Below the pieces are notes generated by a model. The model was not told the DNA's origin. It saw only the letters and a program-made list of their open reading frames with translations, and did no database searches. This document shows positions 5,857 to 14,438 of a stretch of 15,644 bases of DNA, one piece after another; the first letter of the stretch is position 1, and each line of letters starts with the position of its first letter. The translations under genes were made by a program, and so were the position numbers. The DNA is from an uncultured Eubacteriales bacterium (GTDB taxonomy: Bacteria; Bacillota; Clostridia; Lachnospirales; Lachnospiraceae): positions 1 through 15,644 of the forward strand of contig OMSP01000170.1 of NCBI GenBank assembly GCA_900313775.1. The letters run 5' to 3'.

Positions 5857-7558
5857 CGAGTGCTCCTTTCTTGTACTGCTCGGCAAATTTCTTTAATTCT
5901 CTGGCATTGGTGAGTGCCGCTTCCGTCACGGAGGCACCTGCCAGGATCCTTCCCAATTCTTTTATGGTCTCTTCATATCCAAGTTTGTCGATATGAGTCA
6001 CTGTCTCTTCCTGTCCGTCTGTCGTAACGACAGATTTTTCGATCAGATAGTGGCTGTCAGCCATCGCGGCGATCTGAGCTAAATGCGTGATGCAGATCAC
6101 CTGATGAGTATCTGCGATAGCACCCAGTTTCTGAGCGACTGCGTCCGCAGTGCGACCGCTGATTCCTGCGTCTATCTCATCAAAAATCAGTGTCTTGGTC
6201 TGCTCTTTTCCTGCCATCGCCGCCTTAATTGCAAGCATAATGCGCGAAAGCTCGCCTCCCGAAGCAATCTGTGACAGTTCATGCATTCCTTCTCCGGGGT
6301 TTGGTCCGATGTAGAACCTGACTCTGTCATATCCGTCCTCCGCAGGCTCCTCTGCGCGCTCAATGCGGATTTCAAATCTGTCGTCTGCGAATCCGAGGTC
6401 ATTCAGACCAACTCTGATCTCCTCCTCCATCAATCGCGCATATTCGTTACGGGCAGTGGTGAGCAGGCTGCATTTATCCAGCAGTTCCTCTTCCCTCAGA
6501 CACTTCTCTTTTGACAGATCCTCCAATGTCTGCTCTGCATCAGCGAGAAGCGCCAGTCTTCTCTCCCGATTGTCGGCAGCCTCAAGAATGGACTCGACAG
6601 AACCGCCGTACTTGGCTTTCAGGCGGTTGATCTGATCCAGCCTGCGGCTGACCCGATCCACTTCCGCCTCAGAAAATTCAAATGAGTCCGCATACTCGGA
6701 GATCTCGCGCGTTGCATCTGAAAGCAGCGTGTCGATCTCCGATACCTGATCATAGAGCGATGCGACCTGAGAGTCATACGTGCTCACTGAAGCTAATTCC
6801 CGTACGCTTCGCGATATCAGGTCGGATGCCCCTCCTCCGGCGCCTGAGAGCGCCTCCTGTGCGTGAGAGAGACCTTCCATGATAGCCTGAGCATTTACGA
6901 GCCGTGCGTACACGGCTTCAAGCTCCTCATCCTCGCCTTCCGCGAGATCAGCTCCGCGTATCTCTGAGGCCTCATATGTCAGCAGATCGATCTCGCGCTG
7001 CCTCTGTGCATCATCGCTGCCTAACGCGTTCATCTGTCTTTCTATTTCTTTGAGAGCGCGGTAAGCTTCTTCCGTCTCTCTTTTCAGATCTGCCAGACCG
7101 TCATCTCCGTAGGCATCCAGCAGCGCCTTGTGTCCGCCTTCTTCCAGCAAGACCTGAGAATCGCGCTGACCGTGAACATCCAGCAGGACCGATGCAAAAG
7201 CACGCAGCTTTTTCTGTGTAACATGCTCGCCGTTGATACGACCCGAACTGCGTCCTTCCGCCAGGCGTCTGGATATGATCAGCTCGCCTCCGGCAAGGTC
7301 CAGTTCTTCATCAATGCCAAGCAGCCTGTCCTTCTGCTTATCATCGTCGATCGTAAAACACATCTCGATATATGCACTGTCCTCACCGGCGCGGATCATG
7401 TCGGATGTATAGCGCCCTCCGAGCGCCAGCAGAGCTGAACCGACCAGAATGGACTTGCCGGCTCCTGTCTCGCCGGTCAGGATGTTCAACCCCTTTCCGA
7501 ACTGAACGGAAAGGTCTTTAAAGAGAGCCAGATTTTTAATTGTCAGTTCCTGAAGCAT
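5849..7558 (-). CDS. recN: DNA repair protein RecN
   Basis: RecN is an SMC-like ATPase that acts early at DNA double-strand breaks and supports RecA-dependent repair. The 569-residue protein (normal length) has Walker A GETGAGKS (29-36), ABC signature SGGELSR (433-439), Walker B LIFDEIDAG (457-465) and the downstream ITHLAQIA switch (490-497). The central region, about 155-380, is rich in E, R, L and Q with heptad character, as expected for the coiled-coil arms. The ATG at 7558 has AGGGG 6 bases upstream and lies 15 bases after argR. In many spore-forming Clostridia recN is followed by spoIVB and spo0A; here alaS takes that place. I saw no LexA-type box near the start, and recN appears to be expressed as part of the operon. 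Confidence 0.96.
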   Translation of the reverse strand: MLQELTIKNLALFKDLSVQFGKGLNILTGETGAGKSILVGSALLALGGRYTSDMIRAGEDSAYIEMCFTIDDDKQKDRLLGIDEELDLAGGELIISRRLAEGRSSGRINGEHVTQKKLRAFASVLLDVHGQRDSQVLLEEGGHKALLDAYGDDGLADLKRETEEAYRALKEIERQMNALGSDDAQRQREIDLLTYEASEIRGADLAEGEDEELEAVYARLVNAQAIMEGLSHAQEALSGAGGGASDLISRSVRELASVSTYDSQVASLYDQVSEIDTLLSDATREISEYADSFEFSEAEVDRVSRRLDQINRLKAKYGGSVESILEAADNRERRLALLADAEQTLEDLSKEKCLREEELLDKCSLLTTARNEYARLMEEEIRVGLNDLGFADDRFEIRIERAEEPAEDGYDRVRFYIGPNPGEGMHELSQIASGGELSRIMLAIKAAMAGKEQTKTLIFDEIDAGISGRTADAVAQKLGAIADTHQVICITHLAQIAAMADSHYLIEKSVVTTDGQEETVTHIDKLGYEETIKELGRILAGASVTEAALTNARELKKFAEQYKKGALDE

Positions 7559-7573
7559 CTCATGCCCCTGTCT

Positions 7574-8023
7574 TTACTTGACAATAGTCCAGATATAGTC
7601 AATGACGGCCGCTACATCCTGTTTCTCGCGGACTGCGACAAAGATCGTGTCATCTCCGGCGATGCATCCGGCTACTTCCGTCCAGTTCATCTCATCGACC
7701 GCAGCGGCCACAGCCATAGCCATACCTGCCACAGTGCGGATCACCAGGATGTTCTCGGCCTGATCCATCGAGATAAAACCATCCCTGAGGATCCTGCGAT
7801 ACTTTTCCATGGGTGTCGCCTGATCGATCTTCTCAGCCACGTATTTGAAATGACCGTCATCGGTGACGATCTTTGTCAGACGCAGAGTGCGTATATCGCG
7901 TGATATCGTCGCCTGCGTTGTCTTAAAACCTGCCTTTGACAGGTAATTGGCCAGTTCGTCCTGCGTCTCGATATTATGCTGGGCAATCAGTTCCAGGATC
8001 TTTTGATGGCGTTCGCTTCTCAC
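7574..8023 (-). CDS. argR: Arginine repressor ArgR/AhrC
   Basis: ArgR is a hexameric, L-arginine-dependent regulator of arginine synthesis and catabolism genes. The 149-residue protein has the N-terminal winged helix-turn-helix with the recognition pattern TTQATISRDI (35-44). Its C-terminal oligomerisation and arginine-binding domain contains AGDDTIFV (122-129). Length and both domains are complete. The start is GTG at 8023, with AAGGAG 7 bases upstream inside the last codons of nadK; only one base separates the two genes. No arginine biosynthesis genes are in the window, so its targets lie elsewhere. Its place between nadK and recN is the usual one in Clostridia, where it is a fixed part of this housekeeping cluster rather than of an arg operon. 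Confidence 0.95.
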   Translation of the reverse strand: MRSERHQKILELIAQHNIETQDELANYLSKAGFKTTQATISRDIRTLRLTKIVTDDGHFKYVAEKIDQATPMEKYRRILRDGFISMDQAENILVIRTVAGMAMAVAAAVDEMNWTEVAGCIAGDDTIFVAVREKQDVAAVIDYIWTIVK

Positions 8024-8024
8024 T

Positions 8025-8843
8025 CTAATTCTCCTTCATCTTCTTGTACAGCACATCGAGAAAGCTGTCATCCTCAAACCGGATCAGCTTTGTCTTTTCC
8101 TCAGCCCTCCGTACACAAACACTCTCGCCCTCCTGCAGAGGATGCATCTCACCGCCGTCAAAACCTGCAACGACAGTCAGATCCGGTTCGTGACCGGGCA
8201 AAAACTCGATCTTGAGCTCATCGCTGTCAGAGACGACCAGCGAAGTCAGACGTACCGTATGCGGACAGATAGGAGTGACTATCATCATCTTTGATTCCGG
8301 TTCCAATATGGCACCGCCGGCTGCAAGATTGTAACCGGTCGATCCGGTCGAGGTCGAGACAATGATCCCGTCCGCACGGTAGGTGTGTACCAGCTTGTCG
8401 TTGATATAGAGATTCAGACGGACTATATGCAGTGACTCCCTGCGGATGATGACAACATCGTTAAGCGCGGTCATTACAGTCCCGTCCGGCATTGTACCTG
8501 CGATCCTCATCCTCTCCTGGATGCGGTAGTCGCCGGCAATCAGTCTGTCCAGATCCTTGTCCGCAGTCGCCATCGTCGACTCAGTCAGATAACCGAGCGT
8601 CCCTATATTGATCGGGAAAAACGGTATGTCAAGCGATCTGAGTTCTCGGGCAGCCTGGATCAAAGTCCCGTCGCCGCCGACAGTGAACACCGCGTCACAG
8701 ATCCGGGCATCGTCAGGGTCGATCTCTCCTGCAGGTTCAACATAACCGATCCCCTTGCTCTCGAGAAGACGAATGATCTCTTCACGGTTTTTCCCCTCAG
8801 GATCTTTTTTCGGATTGACAATCAGATATACTTTTTTGATCAT
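8025..8843 (-). CDS. nadK: NAD kinase
   Basis: NAD kinase phosphorylates the 2' hydroxyl of NAD adenosine to give NADP, the main route to the cell's NADPH pool. The 272-residue protein has the hallmark GGDGT (56-60), the nucleotide-contacting ND pair (N128-D129), YRADG (155-159) and the conserved STSTGSTGYNLAAGG (163-177), followed by the C-terminal beta-sandwich. All are in normal order. The ATG at 8843 has GGAG 8 bases upstream and lies 16 bases after tlyA. The tlyA-nadK-argR order is common in Clostridia. The last codons carry the ribosome binding site of argR. Confidence 0.96.
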   Translation of the reverse strand: MIKKVYLIVNPKKDPEGKNREEIIRLLESKGIGYVEPAGEIDPDDARICDAVFTVGGDGTLIQAARELRSLDIPFFPINIGTLGYLTESTMATADKDLDRLIAGDYRIQERMRIAGTMPDGTVMTALNDVVIIRRESLHIVRLNLYINDKLVHTYRADGIIVSTSTGSTGYNLAAGGAILEPESKMMIVTPICPHTVRLTSLVVSDSDELKIEFLPGHEPDLTVVAGFDGGEMHPLQEGESVCVRRAEEKTKLIRFEDDSFLDVLYKKMKEN

Positions 8844-8859
8844 GACAGTATCTCCATCG

Positions 8860-9678
8860 TCAGCAGTTTAGCACTTCAAATGCTTCGCGCACAACTTTCG
8901 CTGCCTGCGCTGGTGAAATGACATCTGCATCCTGATATTGCCTGCCCGGCTCTTTCCCAAGCCAGAGCAGATACTCTATATTGCCCTCCGGCCCCTTGAC
9001 CGGTGAATAAGTCAGAGCCTTCGCATGAAATCCGATATGATATGCACAGTCAGCTACCTCATATATCACCGATTCATGGACCTTCGGATCACGCACGACA
9101 CCTTTTTTGCCTACCTGTTCCCTGCCCGCCTCAAACTGAGGTTTTACCAGAACGACTGCTTCAGCTCCGTCTTTCAGACAGGCATAAATTGCCGGAAGCA
9201 CCTTCGTCAGCGATATAAACGACAGGTCCGCTGAAGAAAAACCTATCTCCTCTTCAAACAGGTCCGATGTGATATATCGGACATTTGTCTTTTCCATGCA
9301 GACAACGCGTTTATCCTGCCGCAGCGACCAGTCCAGCTGACCGTAACCGACATCTATGGCATAGACCTTCTGCGCACCGTGTTGCAACATACAGTCTGTA
9401 AAGCCTCCTGTGGAAGCACCGGCGTCGATGCAGACCTGATCCTCAACTGACAGGCCGAAGACTTCAAAAGCCTTTTGAAGCTTTAGTCCGCCGCGGCTCA
9501 CAAAGGGAAGCTTTCCGCTGCGGATCTCGATCTGCGCATGTTCATCGACCATAGTGCCTGCTTTGTCCTCGCGCTGTCCGTTCACATAGACCTCGCCGGC
9601 CATGATCAATGCCTTGGCTTTCTCCCTTGAAAGGCTTGTGTCCAGGGCCGTGACTAATTTGTCCAGTCTCTCTTTCAT
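8860..9678 (-). CDS. tlyA: TlyA family rRNA 2'-O-methyltransferase (S4 plus FtsJ/RrmJ-like domains)
   Basis: TlyA enzymes 2'-O-methylate cytidines of 16S and/or 23S rRNA; in mycobacteria this underlies capreomycin sensitivity. Older annotation as a haemolysin is probably misleading. The 272-residue protein has an N-terminal S4 RNA-binding domain (about 2-60, RLDKLVTALDTSLSREKA) joined through SRGGLKL (61-67) to a Rossmann methyltransferase. The SAM loop is DAGASTGGF (85-93) and the catalytic-region motif is VKPQFE (178-183). Whether it modifies one or both subunits cannot be read from sequence. Its ATG overlaps the dxs stop as ATGA. The nearest Shine-Dalgarno (GGAGG) is about 16 bases away, too far for normal initiation, so it probably depends on ribosomes finishing dxs. 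Confidence 0.93.
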   Translation of the reverse strand: MKERLDKLVTALDTSLSREKAKALIMAGEVYVNGQREDKAGTMVDEHAQIEIRSGKLPFVSRGGLKLQKAFEVFGLSVEDQVCIDAGASTGGFTDCMLQHGAQKVYAIDVGYGQLDWSLRQDKRVVCMEKTNVRYITSDLFEEEIGFSSADLSFISLTKVLPAIYACLKDGAEAVVLVKPQFEAGREQVGKKGVVRDPKVHESVIYEVADCAYHIGFHAKALTYSPVKGPEGNIEYLLWLGKEPGRQYQDADVISPAQAAKVVREAFEVLNC

Positions 9679-11555
9679 GACGGACTGACACCCGCCTCCT
9701 TCAGAAATCGCAGGGTCTGATAGGAGACAGTTTTCCAGTCAAGTCCCACCGTCTCCTTTAACGTCGCTATACTTCCCTGTTTGACATATATATCGTCTAT
9801 GCCGAAACAGAAGACCCGCAACGGCAGATTTGCCTGTTCCACATAGGCAGCGACATGCTCTCCGTAACCTCCGGACTTGGCGTTTTCCTCTATGGTCACG
9901 ATCACACGGTGTTCACGTGCCACAGCATCTATCAGCGCAGTGTCAAGCGGCTTGATAAAACGCGCGTTGACAAGCGTCGGATGATAACCGTTCTCCTCCA
10001 GTACATGAGTGACCCGCAGCGCGGTCTTCATCATATGCCCTTCGGAAAAGACCGCCACATCCTCTCCCTGTATGATCGTCTCGCTCTTCCCGTAGCGGAT
10101 CTTGTTCTGCATCACTCTAAGCTGATCAAAAGCCGTTCCGCGCGGATAGCGTATGGCGATCGGACCGTCGTGATCATAGATGGCAAAATGCAGCATCGCC
10201 TCGAGCTCCCATTTATTCTTCGGAGCCATTACGGTCATATTCGGGATCAGTGACAGGTAAGACAGATCAAACAGTCCCTGATGAGTTTCCCCGTCGTTGC
10301 CTACCAGCCCTGCACGGTCCACCATGAAGATCACATGGAGATTCTGCAGGCAGACATCGTGAATGATTTGATCAAAGCCCCTCTGGAGGAAGGAGGAGTA
10401 GATGCACACGACCGGAAGCAGACCGCCGGCAGCCAGCCCCGCCGAAAACGTTACCGCGTGTTCCTCCGCGATCCCGACATCAAAAAAGCGGTCGGGGTAT
10501 ACAGACGCAAACTCGCTCAGACCGGTGCCGTCTTTCATAGCGGCAGTGACAGCAACCAGCCGGTCATGCTCCTGTGCTTCTCTCATCAAAGCTCGTGAGA
10601 AGACTTCTGTACATGTCTCCTTATCCGAGTGGCGGATCGATTCGCCTGTCTCGATATCAAAAGCTCCGACGCCGTGGAAACGGGCCGGATCCTCCTCTGC
10701 CGGCCGGTAACCTTTGCCTTTTTTGGTCACCACATGCACGATCACGGCGTGATCCAGACGACTCGCCTCTCTGAACGCTTTTTGCATCTGACGTATATTA
10801 TAGCCGTCGATCGGGCCGAGATAGGTGATCCCCATATCCTCGAAGAACATGCCGGGTACAAAGAGCTGTTTAAAACTGTTCTTGATGCGCGCGAGACGAT
10901 TGCTCAACGCGCGTCCTCCACGGCTTCCCTGAAGACTTCCCTTGACCTTCTTTTTCAGGCTTGTATAACCCTTAGCGGTTCGGATCCCATCCAGATACCG
11001 AGATATCCCGCCGACATTTTCGGAGATAGACATCTCATTGTCGTTGAGGACGATAATGAAGTTGCTCTTTGCCTGAGCGGCGTTGTTGAGAGCCTCGTAG
11101 CTCATGCCGCCGGTGAGCGAACCGTCCCCTACGACTGAAATGACACGGTAATCCTCTCCCGTCAGTTCTCTGGCCCGCACATAACCCAGACCCGCAGAGA
11201 TCGATGTCGAAGAATGACCGGTGTCAAAGGCATCACAATTACTCTCTTCCCGTTTAGGAAATCCGGATAATCCCCCGTAAGTCCTTATGGAATCAAAATC
11301 TTTCTTCCGCCCCGTCAAAAGCTTATGTGTATAGGCCTGATGACCGACATCCCAGATGATCTTGTCTTTCGGCAGATCGAAGGTCAGATGAAGAGCCATC
11401 GTCAATTCCACGACACCCAGATTGGAAGCGATATGTCCTCCATTTCTGCTTGTTATCTCCACCAGAAATTTACGGATCTCCTCAGCAAGCTCTCCCCACT
11501 GTTCGCGCGGGATCTGCTTTATATCATTCGCTTTTCGGATCTGATCCAACAGCAT
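9675..11555 (-). CDS. dxs: 1-deoxy-D-xylulose-5-phosphate synthase
   Basis: DXS condenses pyruvate and glyceraldehyde 3-phosphate with loss of CO2 to form DXP, the entry step of the MEP isoprenoid pathway and a branch to thiamine and pyridoxal. The 626-residue protein has the active-site region SRNGGHIASNLG (36-47), the thiamine diphosphate/Mg motif GDGSLTGGM...NN (143-158), the catalytic glutamate region GIAEEHAV (361-368), DRAGLVGNDGETHQG (413-427) and a C-terminal transketolase-like domain. It is complete and of normal size. The ATG at 11555 has only a weak AAGAGA upstream and starts 10 bases after ispA, so coupling to ispA is likely. With ispA next door, the operon encodes both the first MEP step and a downstream prenyl chain step. 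Confidence 0.97.
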   Translation of the reverse strand: MLLDQIRKANDIKQIPREQWGELAEEIRKFLVEITSRNGGHIASNLGVVELTMALHLTFDLPKDKIIWDVGHQAYTHKLLTGRKKDFDSIRTYGGLSGFPKREESNCDAFDTGHSSTSISAGLGYVRARELTGEDYRVISVVGDGSLTGGMSYEALNNAAQAKSNFIIVLNDNEMSISENVGGISRYLDGIRTAKGYTSLKKKVKGSLQGSRGGRALSNRLARIKNSFKQLFVPGMFFEDMGITYLGPIDGYNIRQMQKAFREASRLDHAVIVHVVTKKGKGYRPAEEDPARFHGVGAFDIETGESIRHSDKETCTEVFSRALMREAQEHDRLVAVTAAMKDGTGLSEFASVYPDRFFDVGIAEEHAVTFSAGLAAGGLLPVVCIYSSFLQRGFDQIIHDVCLQNLHVIFMVDRAGLVGNDGETHQGLFDLSYLSLIPNMTVMAPKNKWELEAMLHFAIYDHDGPIAIRYPRGTAFDQLRVMQNKIRYGKSETIIQGEDVAVFSEGHMMKTALRVTHVLEENGYHPTLVNARFIKPLDTALIDAVAREHRVIVTIEENAKSGGYGEHVAAYVEQANLPLRVFCFGIDDIYVKQGSIATLKETVGLDWKTVSYQTLRFLKEAGVSPS

Positions 11556-11565
11556 AATCTCTTGT

Positions 11566-12474
11566 TCAGGCCTGTCGCCCGATCAACCCCCTGATGATCG
11601 CCTGTACGATTGTCAAATCTTTACTCAGGCTCTCCAGCCCCTTGATTGCTTCTGCCGTATAACGGGCGGCATCAGTCTCTGCCTGTTCCAGCCCGACCAT
11701 GCTGACATAGGTCAGCTTGTCACTCTTGTCATCGCTGCCGACCGGTTTGCCTGTCAGCACCTCGTCCCCGGCGATATCCAGGATATCATCCTGGATCTGG
11801 AAAGCCAGACCGGTATTCAAAGCAGCTTTTTGCAGGATATCACAATCCTCTTCCGGAGCTCCGCCCAATACGGCGCCGCCGACGATTGCCGCAGCCAGCA
11901 AAGCTCCTGTCTTATCTTCATACATACGGATGATGCGTGAAAGCTTGGTGGCTCTCTGCGTGACATCTATCACCTGACCCGCTATCATCCCCTGTCCGCC
12001 GGCGTATAACGCGATCTTATCCATTGCAAAAACACCGCGGACGGCCTCCTGCGTATGACCGTTCCCGGCAGCTGTGCGTAAAGCAGACGACATCAGTTCG
12101 AACGCTCCGTTCAGCAACGCGTCGCCGGCAAGGATCGCCATATCTTCTCCAAAGACGATATGATTGGTCCTCTGACCTCGTCTCATGTCATCATCATCCA
12201 TCGCCGGCAGATCATCATGGACCAGAGAATATGTATGGATCATCTCAAGCGCTGCCATATAGAAAGGAGCCAGCCGGTCTTCATGCCAATCGCGGCCGCT
12301 GTATGCTTCAAAGGCCGCCGCCATCAGCATAGGCCTCAGGCGTTTACCGCCCGCAAGCAAGCTGTATCGCATAGACTCATCAAGGATGACAGCCTGATCA
12401 TCGACCGGCGGCAGAAGTCCCGGAAGCCTTTCCTCAAAGTCAGCCGCAAAGGCTTTAACATCTTCAGAAATCAT
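11566..12474 (-). CDS. ispA: (2E,6E)-farnesyl diphosphate synthase
   Basis: This short-chain trans-prenyltransferase joins IPP and DMAPP/GPP to make farnesyl diphosphate for undecaprenyl and quinone precursors. The 302-residue all-helical protein has GGKRLRP (42-48), the first aspartate-rich motif DDLPAMDDDDMRRG (87-100), GQVID (166-170), and the second aspartate-rich motif QIQDDILD (226-233). The aromatic residue five positions before the first motif (Y82), with the two-residue insertion inside it, is the bacterial type II farnesyl synthase pattern and argues against a longer product. The ATG at 12474 has GGGAG 6 bases upstream and overlaps the end of xseB by 11 bases. Geranylgeranyl specificity cannot be fully excluded. 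Confidence 0.93.
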   Translation of the reverse strand: MISEDVKAFAADFEERLPGLLPPVDDQAVILDESMRYSLLAGGKRLRPMLMAAAFEAYSGRDWHEDRLAPFYMAALEMIHTYSLVHDDLPAMDDDDMRRGQRTNHIVFGEDMAILAGDALLNGAFELMSSALRTAAGNGHTQEAVRGVFAMDKIALYAGGQGMIAGQVIDVTQRATKLSRIIRMYEDKTGALLAAAIVGGAVLGGAPEEDCDILQKAALNTGLAFQIQDDILDIAGDEVLTGKPVGSDDKSDKLTYVSMVGLEQAETDAARYTAEAIKGLESLSKDLTIVQAIIRGLIGRQA

Positions 12475-12766
12475 CCAGATCTCCCTGCTCGTCCAATACC
12501 TGCATCTGTTTTTCGACTGCGGCGATCTGCTTGGTACACTCTTTGATCAGTTCCATACCCTGACGGTATTTCGCGAAACTGTCCTCCAGTGTCAGATCTC
12601 CTGTCTCCATTTCAGCAGAGAGCGCATCTATCTTTGCCATCAACTCCTCAATTGTCGGCTCTTTTTCCTCTTCCGCAACCGGTTCTTCCTCCGGTCGGGC
12701 ATCCGCAGCATTTCCGCTGTCAAAAGCAAAGATATCTATCTCGGCACCGTCATATTTGTCAGCCAT
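12464..12766 (-). CDS. xseB: Exodeoxyribonuclease VII small subunit with acidic N-terminal extension
   Basis: XseB packs as several copies along the XseA C-terminal helices in exonuclease VII, which degrades single-stranded DNA from both ends to oligonucleotides. Residues 37-92 carry the family pattern (TIEELMAKIDALSAEMETGD, then LTLEDSFAKYRQGMELI and a C-terminal helix). The protein is 100 residues, about 20 to 25 longer than usual members. The extra N-terminal 36 residues are acidic and low in complexity (PEEEPVAEEEKEP at 25-37). The extension seems real, because the ATG at 12766 has GGAG 7 bases away and overlaps the xseA stop by 8 bases, whereas the internal M43 has no such signal. Its role is unknown. 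Confidence 0.92.
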   Translation of the reverse strand: MADKYDGAEIDIFAFDSGNAADARPEEEPVAEEEKEPTIEELMAKIDALSAEMETGDLTLEDSFAKYRQGMELIKECTKQIAAVEKQMQVLDEQGDLDDF

Positions 12767-13970
12767 TTCGTTTCTCCTCTCCCAGCTTCTCTACGATCGC
12801 ATCGATCCAGCCGTCGCTTACATGAGCACGGATCACATCTCCCTGAGCAATTTTATTGATAGAGCGTATAGGCTTGCCGTCTGCGCGCGACAGGAACGCA
12901 TATCCCTGATCGATCTTAGCCTGAGGCGATAAACTGCCCATGCGCTGCGCCGACAGAGCCAGTTGCTGCTTGGCCCTTCCCAGCGCCAACTGCCAATTCA
13001 CTTTCAGATGATCCACCTGCTGTCTGATCTTATCTTTCTGCTCCTCTATCCTTGTCTTCGGATGCAGATAGGCCAGCCTCATTTGTCTGGTCTGCAGAGA
13101 CTCACGGGCTCTGTCGATCTTGGACTCTACTGATTTGGCCATACGCAGCCGCGTCATTCGCATAGACTCGGAAAACTGAATATAATCAAAGACCGCCAGT
13201 TCTGCGGCAGCCGATGGTGTAGGCGCCCTCAGATCCGCCACATAATCGGCGATCGTCGTATCACTCTCATGCCCGACAGCCGATATGACCGGTATGGGAC
13301 AATCAAATATTGCCTGAGCCACACGTTCGTCATTGAAAGCCCAGAGGTCCTCCATGGATCCTCCCCCGCGGCCGACAATGATTATCTCGACATCCTGTTC
13401 CTGCATGCGTTTGATGCCTGCCACTATTGAGGCAGGCGCTTCCTCTCCCTGTACGATCACAGGTGTAAGTATCAGTCGGACATATGGATTGCGTCGTTTG
13501 GATATATTCATGATGTCACGGATAGCCGCACCCGACAGAGCCGTTACCACTCCAACGCTTAAAGCGTGCGGGGGGATCGGATGCTTGTACATCTCATCAA
13601 ACATCCCCTTCTCCTCCAGCTTCTTCTTGAGCGCCTCATAGCGCGCATAGAGCTCGCCCGAACCGCTCTTTTCGATCTTATGTGCATAAAGCTGATAGGC
13701 TCCCTGGCGCTCATACACGCCGATACGGCCTGTCACGCTCACTTCGGCACCGACAGTCAGCTCAAAGTCCAGACCGGTCCTGTCAGAAGCAAACATCACA
13801 GATTTGAGTACACCGGACTCATCTTTTAAAGTGAAATATATATGCCCGCTCGGATGGTATTTGCACTCGGAGATCTCGCCTTTGACACAGATCCTGCTCA
13901 GCACAAAATCATTTCCAAAGAGTCCTTTGATATAATTATTGACTTGTCCGACTGTCATGATCGTCGCCAT
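12759..13970 (-). CDS. xseA: Exodeoxyribonuclease VII large subunit
   Basis: XseA is the catalytic subunit of exonuclease VII. The 403-residue protein has an N-terminal OB fold (about 5-100, with ISECKYHPSGHIYFTLKD at 33-50). The catalytic core contains IIVGRGGGSMEDLWAFNDE (187-205) and SAVGHESD...DLRAPTPSAAAE (220-247, H224). A long charged helical region follows (about 259-345, binding XseB and DNA), then a C-terminal domain (LSPQAKIDQGYAFLSR, GDVIRAHVSDGWIDAIV). The start is the ATG at 13970, with AAGGAGG 6 bases upstream and one base after the nusB stop. The open frame runs 46 codons further but only through nusB. folD, which sits between nusB and xseA in Bacillus, is absent, as in many Clostridia. 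Confidence 0.96.
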   Translation of the reverse strand: MATIMTVGQVNNYIKGLFGNDFVLSRICVKGEISECKYHPSGHIYFTLKDESGVLKSVMFASDRTGLDFELTVGAEVSVTGRIGVYERQGAYQLYAHKIEKSGSGELYARYEALKKKLEEKGMFDEMYKHPIPPHALSVGVVTALSGAAIRDIMNISKRRNPYVRLILTPVIVQGEEAPASIVAGIKRMQEQDVEIIIVGRGGGSMEDLWAFNDERVAQAIFDCPIPVISAVGHESDTTIADYVADLRAPTPSAAAELAVFDYIQFSESMRMTRLRMAKSVESKIDRARESLQTRQMRLAYLHPKTRIEEQKDKIRQQVDHLKVNWQLALGRAKQQLALSAQRMGSLSPQAKIDQGYAFLSRADGKPIRSINKIAQGDVIRAHVSDGWIDAIVEKLGEEKRNG

Positions 13971-13971
13971 G

Positions 13972-14409
13972 TCAGTCCTCCTTGTCTTTGTCTGCGAATT
14001 GCGCCAATACGCCGTTGACGAAAGCCGGAGACGCGTCTGAAGAATAACGTTTGGCAAGCTGCACTGCCTCATTGATCGCGACGCTGACCGGAATCGTTTC
14101 ATCTTCAAGCATCTCGTAAAGTGCCAGACGAATGATGGCCAGATCCACCCGGGCTATCCTCTTTGCTTTCCAGTGATCGGATTTTTCATCGATCATCGCA
14201 TCGTATTCCTGACGTTTAGCCATGACAGCGCATGCTCTCTCACGTATATAAGCACGGTCAGACGCATCTGTGATCTCCTGCTCATTGAGATAGCGCTCGA
14301 TACAGATGTCATAAGCCTCCTCTTCATAGAAGCTGAGAGCATACAGCAGACAGCAGATATGCTGTCTGATCTTCTTTCTGGATAGGGTCTGTTCGTTTAT
14401 CTCTGCCAT
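13972..14409 (-). CDS. nusB: Transcription antitermination factor NusB
   Basis: NusB pairs with ribosomal protein S10, binds boxA RNA and keeps RNA polymerase processive through rRNA operons. The 145-residue all-helical protein has the conserved N-terminal arginine-rich start (SRKKIRQ, 10-16), LYALSF (22-27), and the C-terminal signature VDLAIIRLALYEML (88-101), VAINEAVQLAKRY (110-122) and FVNGVL (130-135). The ATG at 14409 is the only plausible start, since a TAG lies two codons upstream and no other good initiation codon follows nearby. Unusually, there is no Shine-Dalgarno in the 20 bases before it; a hairpin and U-run occupy that space. The nearest GGAGG is at 14445-14449. See the leader features for how translation may be initiated or regulated. 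Confidence 0.94.
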   Translation of the reverse strand: MAEINEQTLSRKKIRQHICCLLYALSFYEEEAYDICIERYLNEQEITDASDRAYIRERACAVMAKRQEYDAMIDEKSDHWKAKRIARVDLAIIRLALYEMLEDETIPVSVAINEAVQLAKRYSSDASPAFVNGVLAQFADKDKED

Positions 14410-14438
14410 TTGCTAAAAAGGATGCCCGCATCAGGCAC
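14397..14438 (-). CDS. Possible 13-residue leader peptide overlapping the nusB start
   Basis: A GTG at 14438-14436 has GGAGG (14445-14449) exactly 6 bases upstream, the best initiation signal in the asp23-nusB gap. It opens a 13-codon frame (MPDAGILFSKWQR) that runs through the whole hairpin and U-run, passes over the nusB ATG in another frame, and stops at TAA 14399-14397. Ribosomes ending there could reinitiate at nusB by backing up about 10 bases. Nothing shows that the peptide is made; it is a positional argument only. Confidence 0.25.
   Translation of the reverse strand: MPDAGILFSKWQR

Noticed and set aside
5017..5913. Plus-strand open frame of 298 codons opposite alaS
   Set aside because: It lies antisense to well-conserved alaS coding sequence, has no ribosome binding site I could see and no recognisable protein features; it follows from the codon usage of the minus-strand gene.
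7493..7513. 7-bp inverted repeat CTTTCCG/CGGAAAG in the 5' part of recN
   Set aside because: It encodes conserved residues of the RecN N-terminal region, and no regulator site or U-run is attached.
14411..14422. boxA-like bases (TCCTTTTTAGCA, similar to TGCTCTTTAACA) before nusB
   Set aside because: They coincide with the U-run of the hairpin, which gives such matches by itself; tempting for NusB autoregulation but not supported without conservation data.
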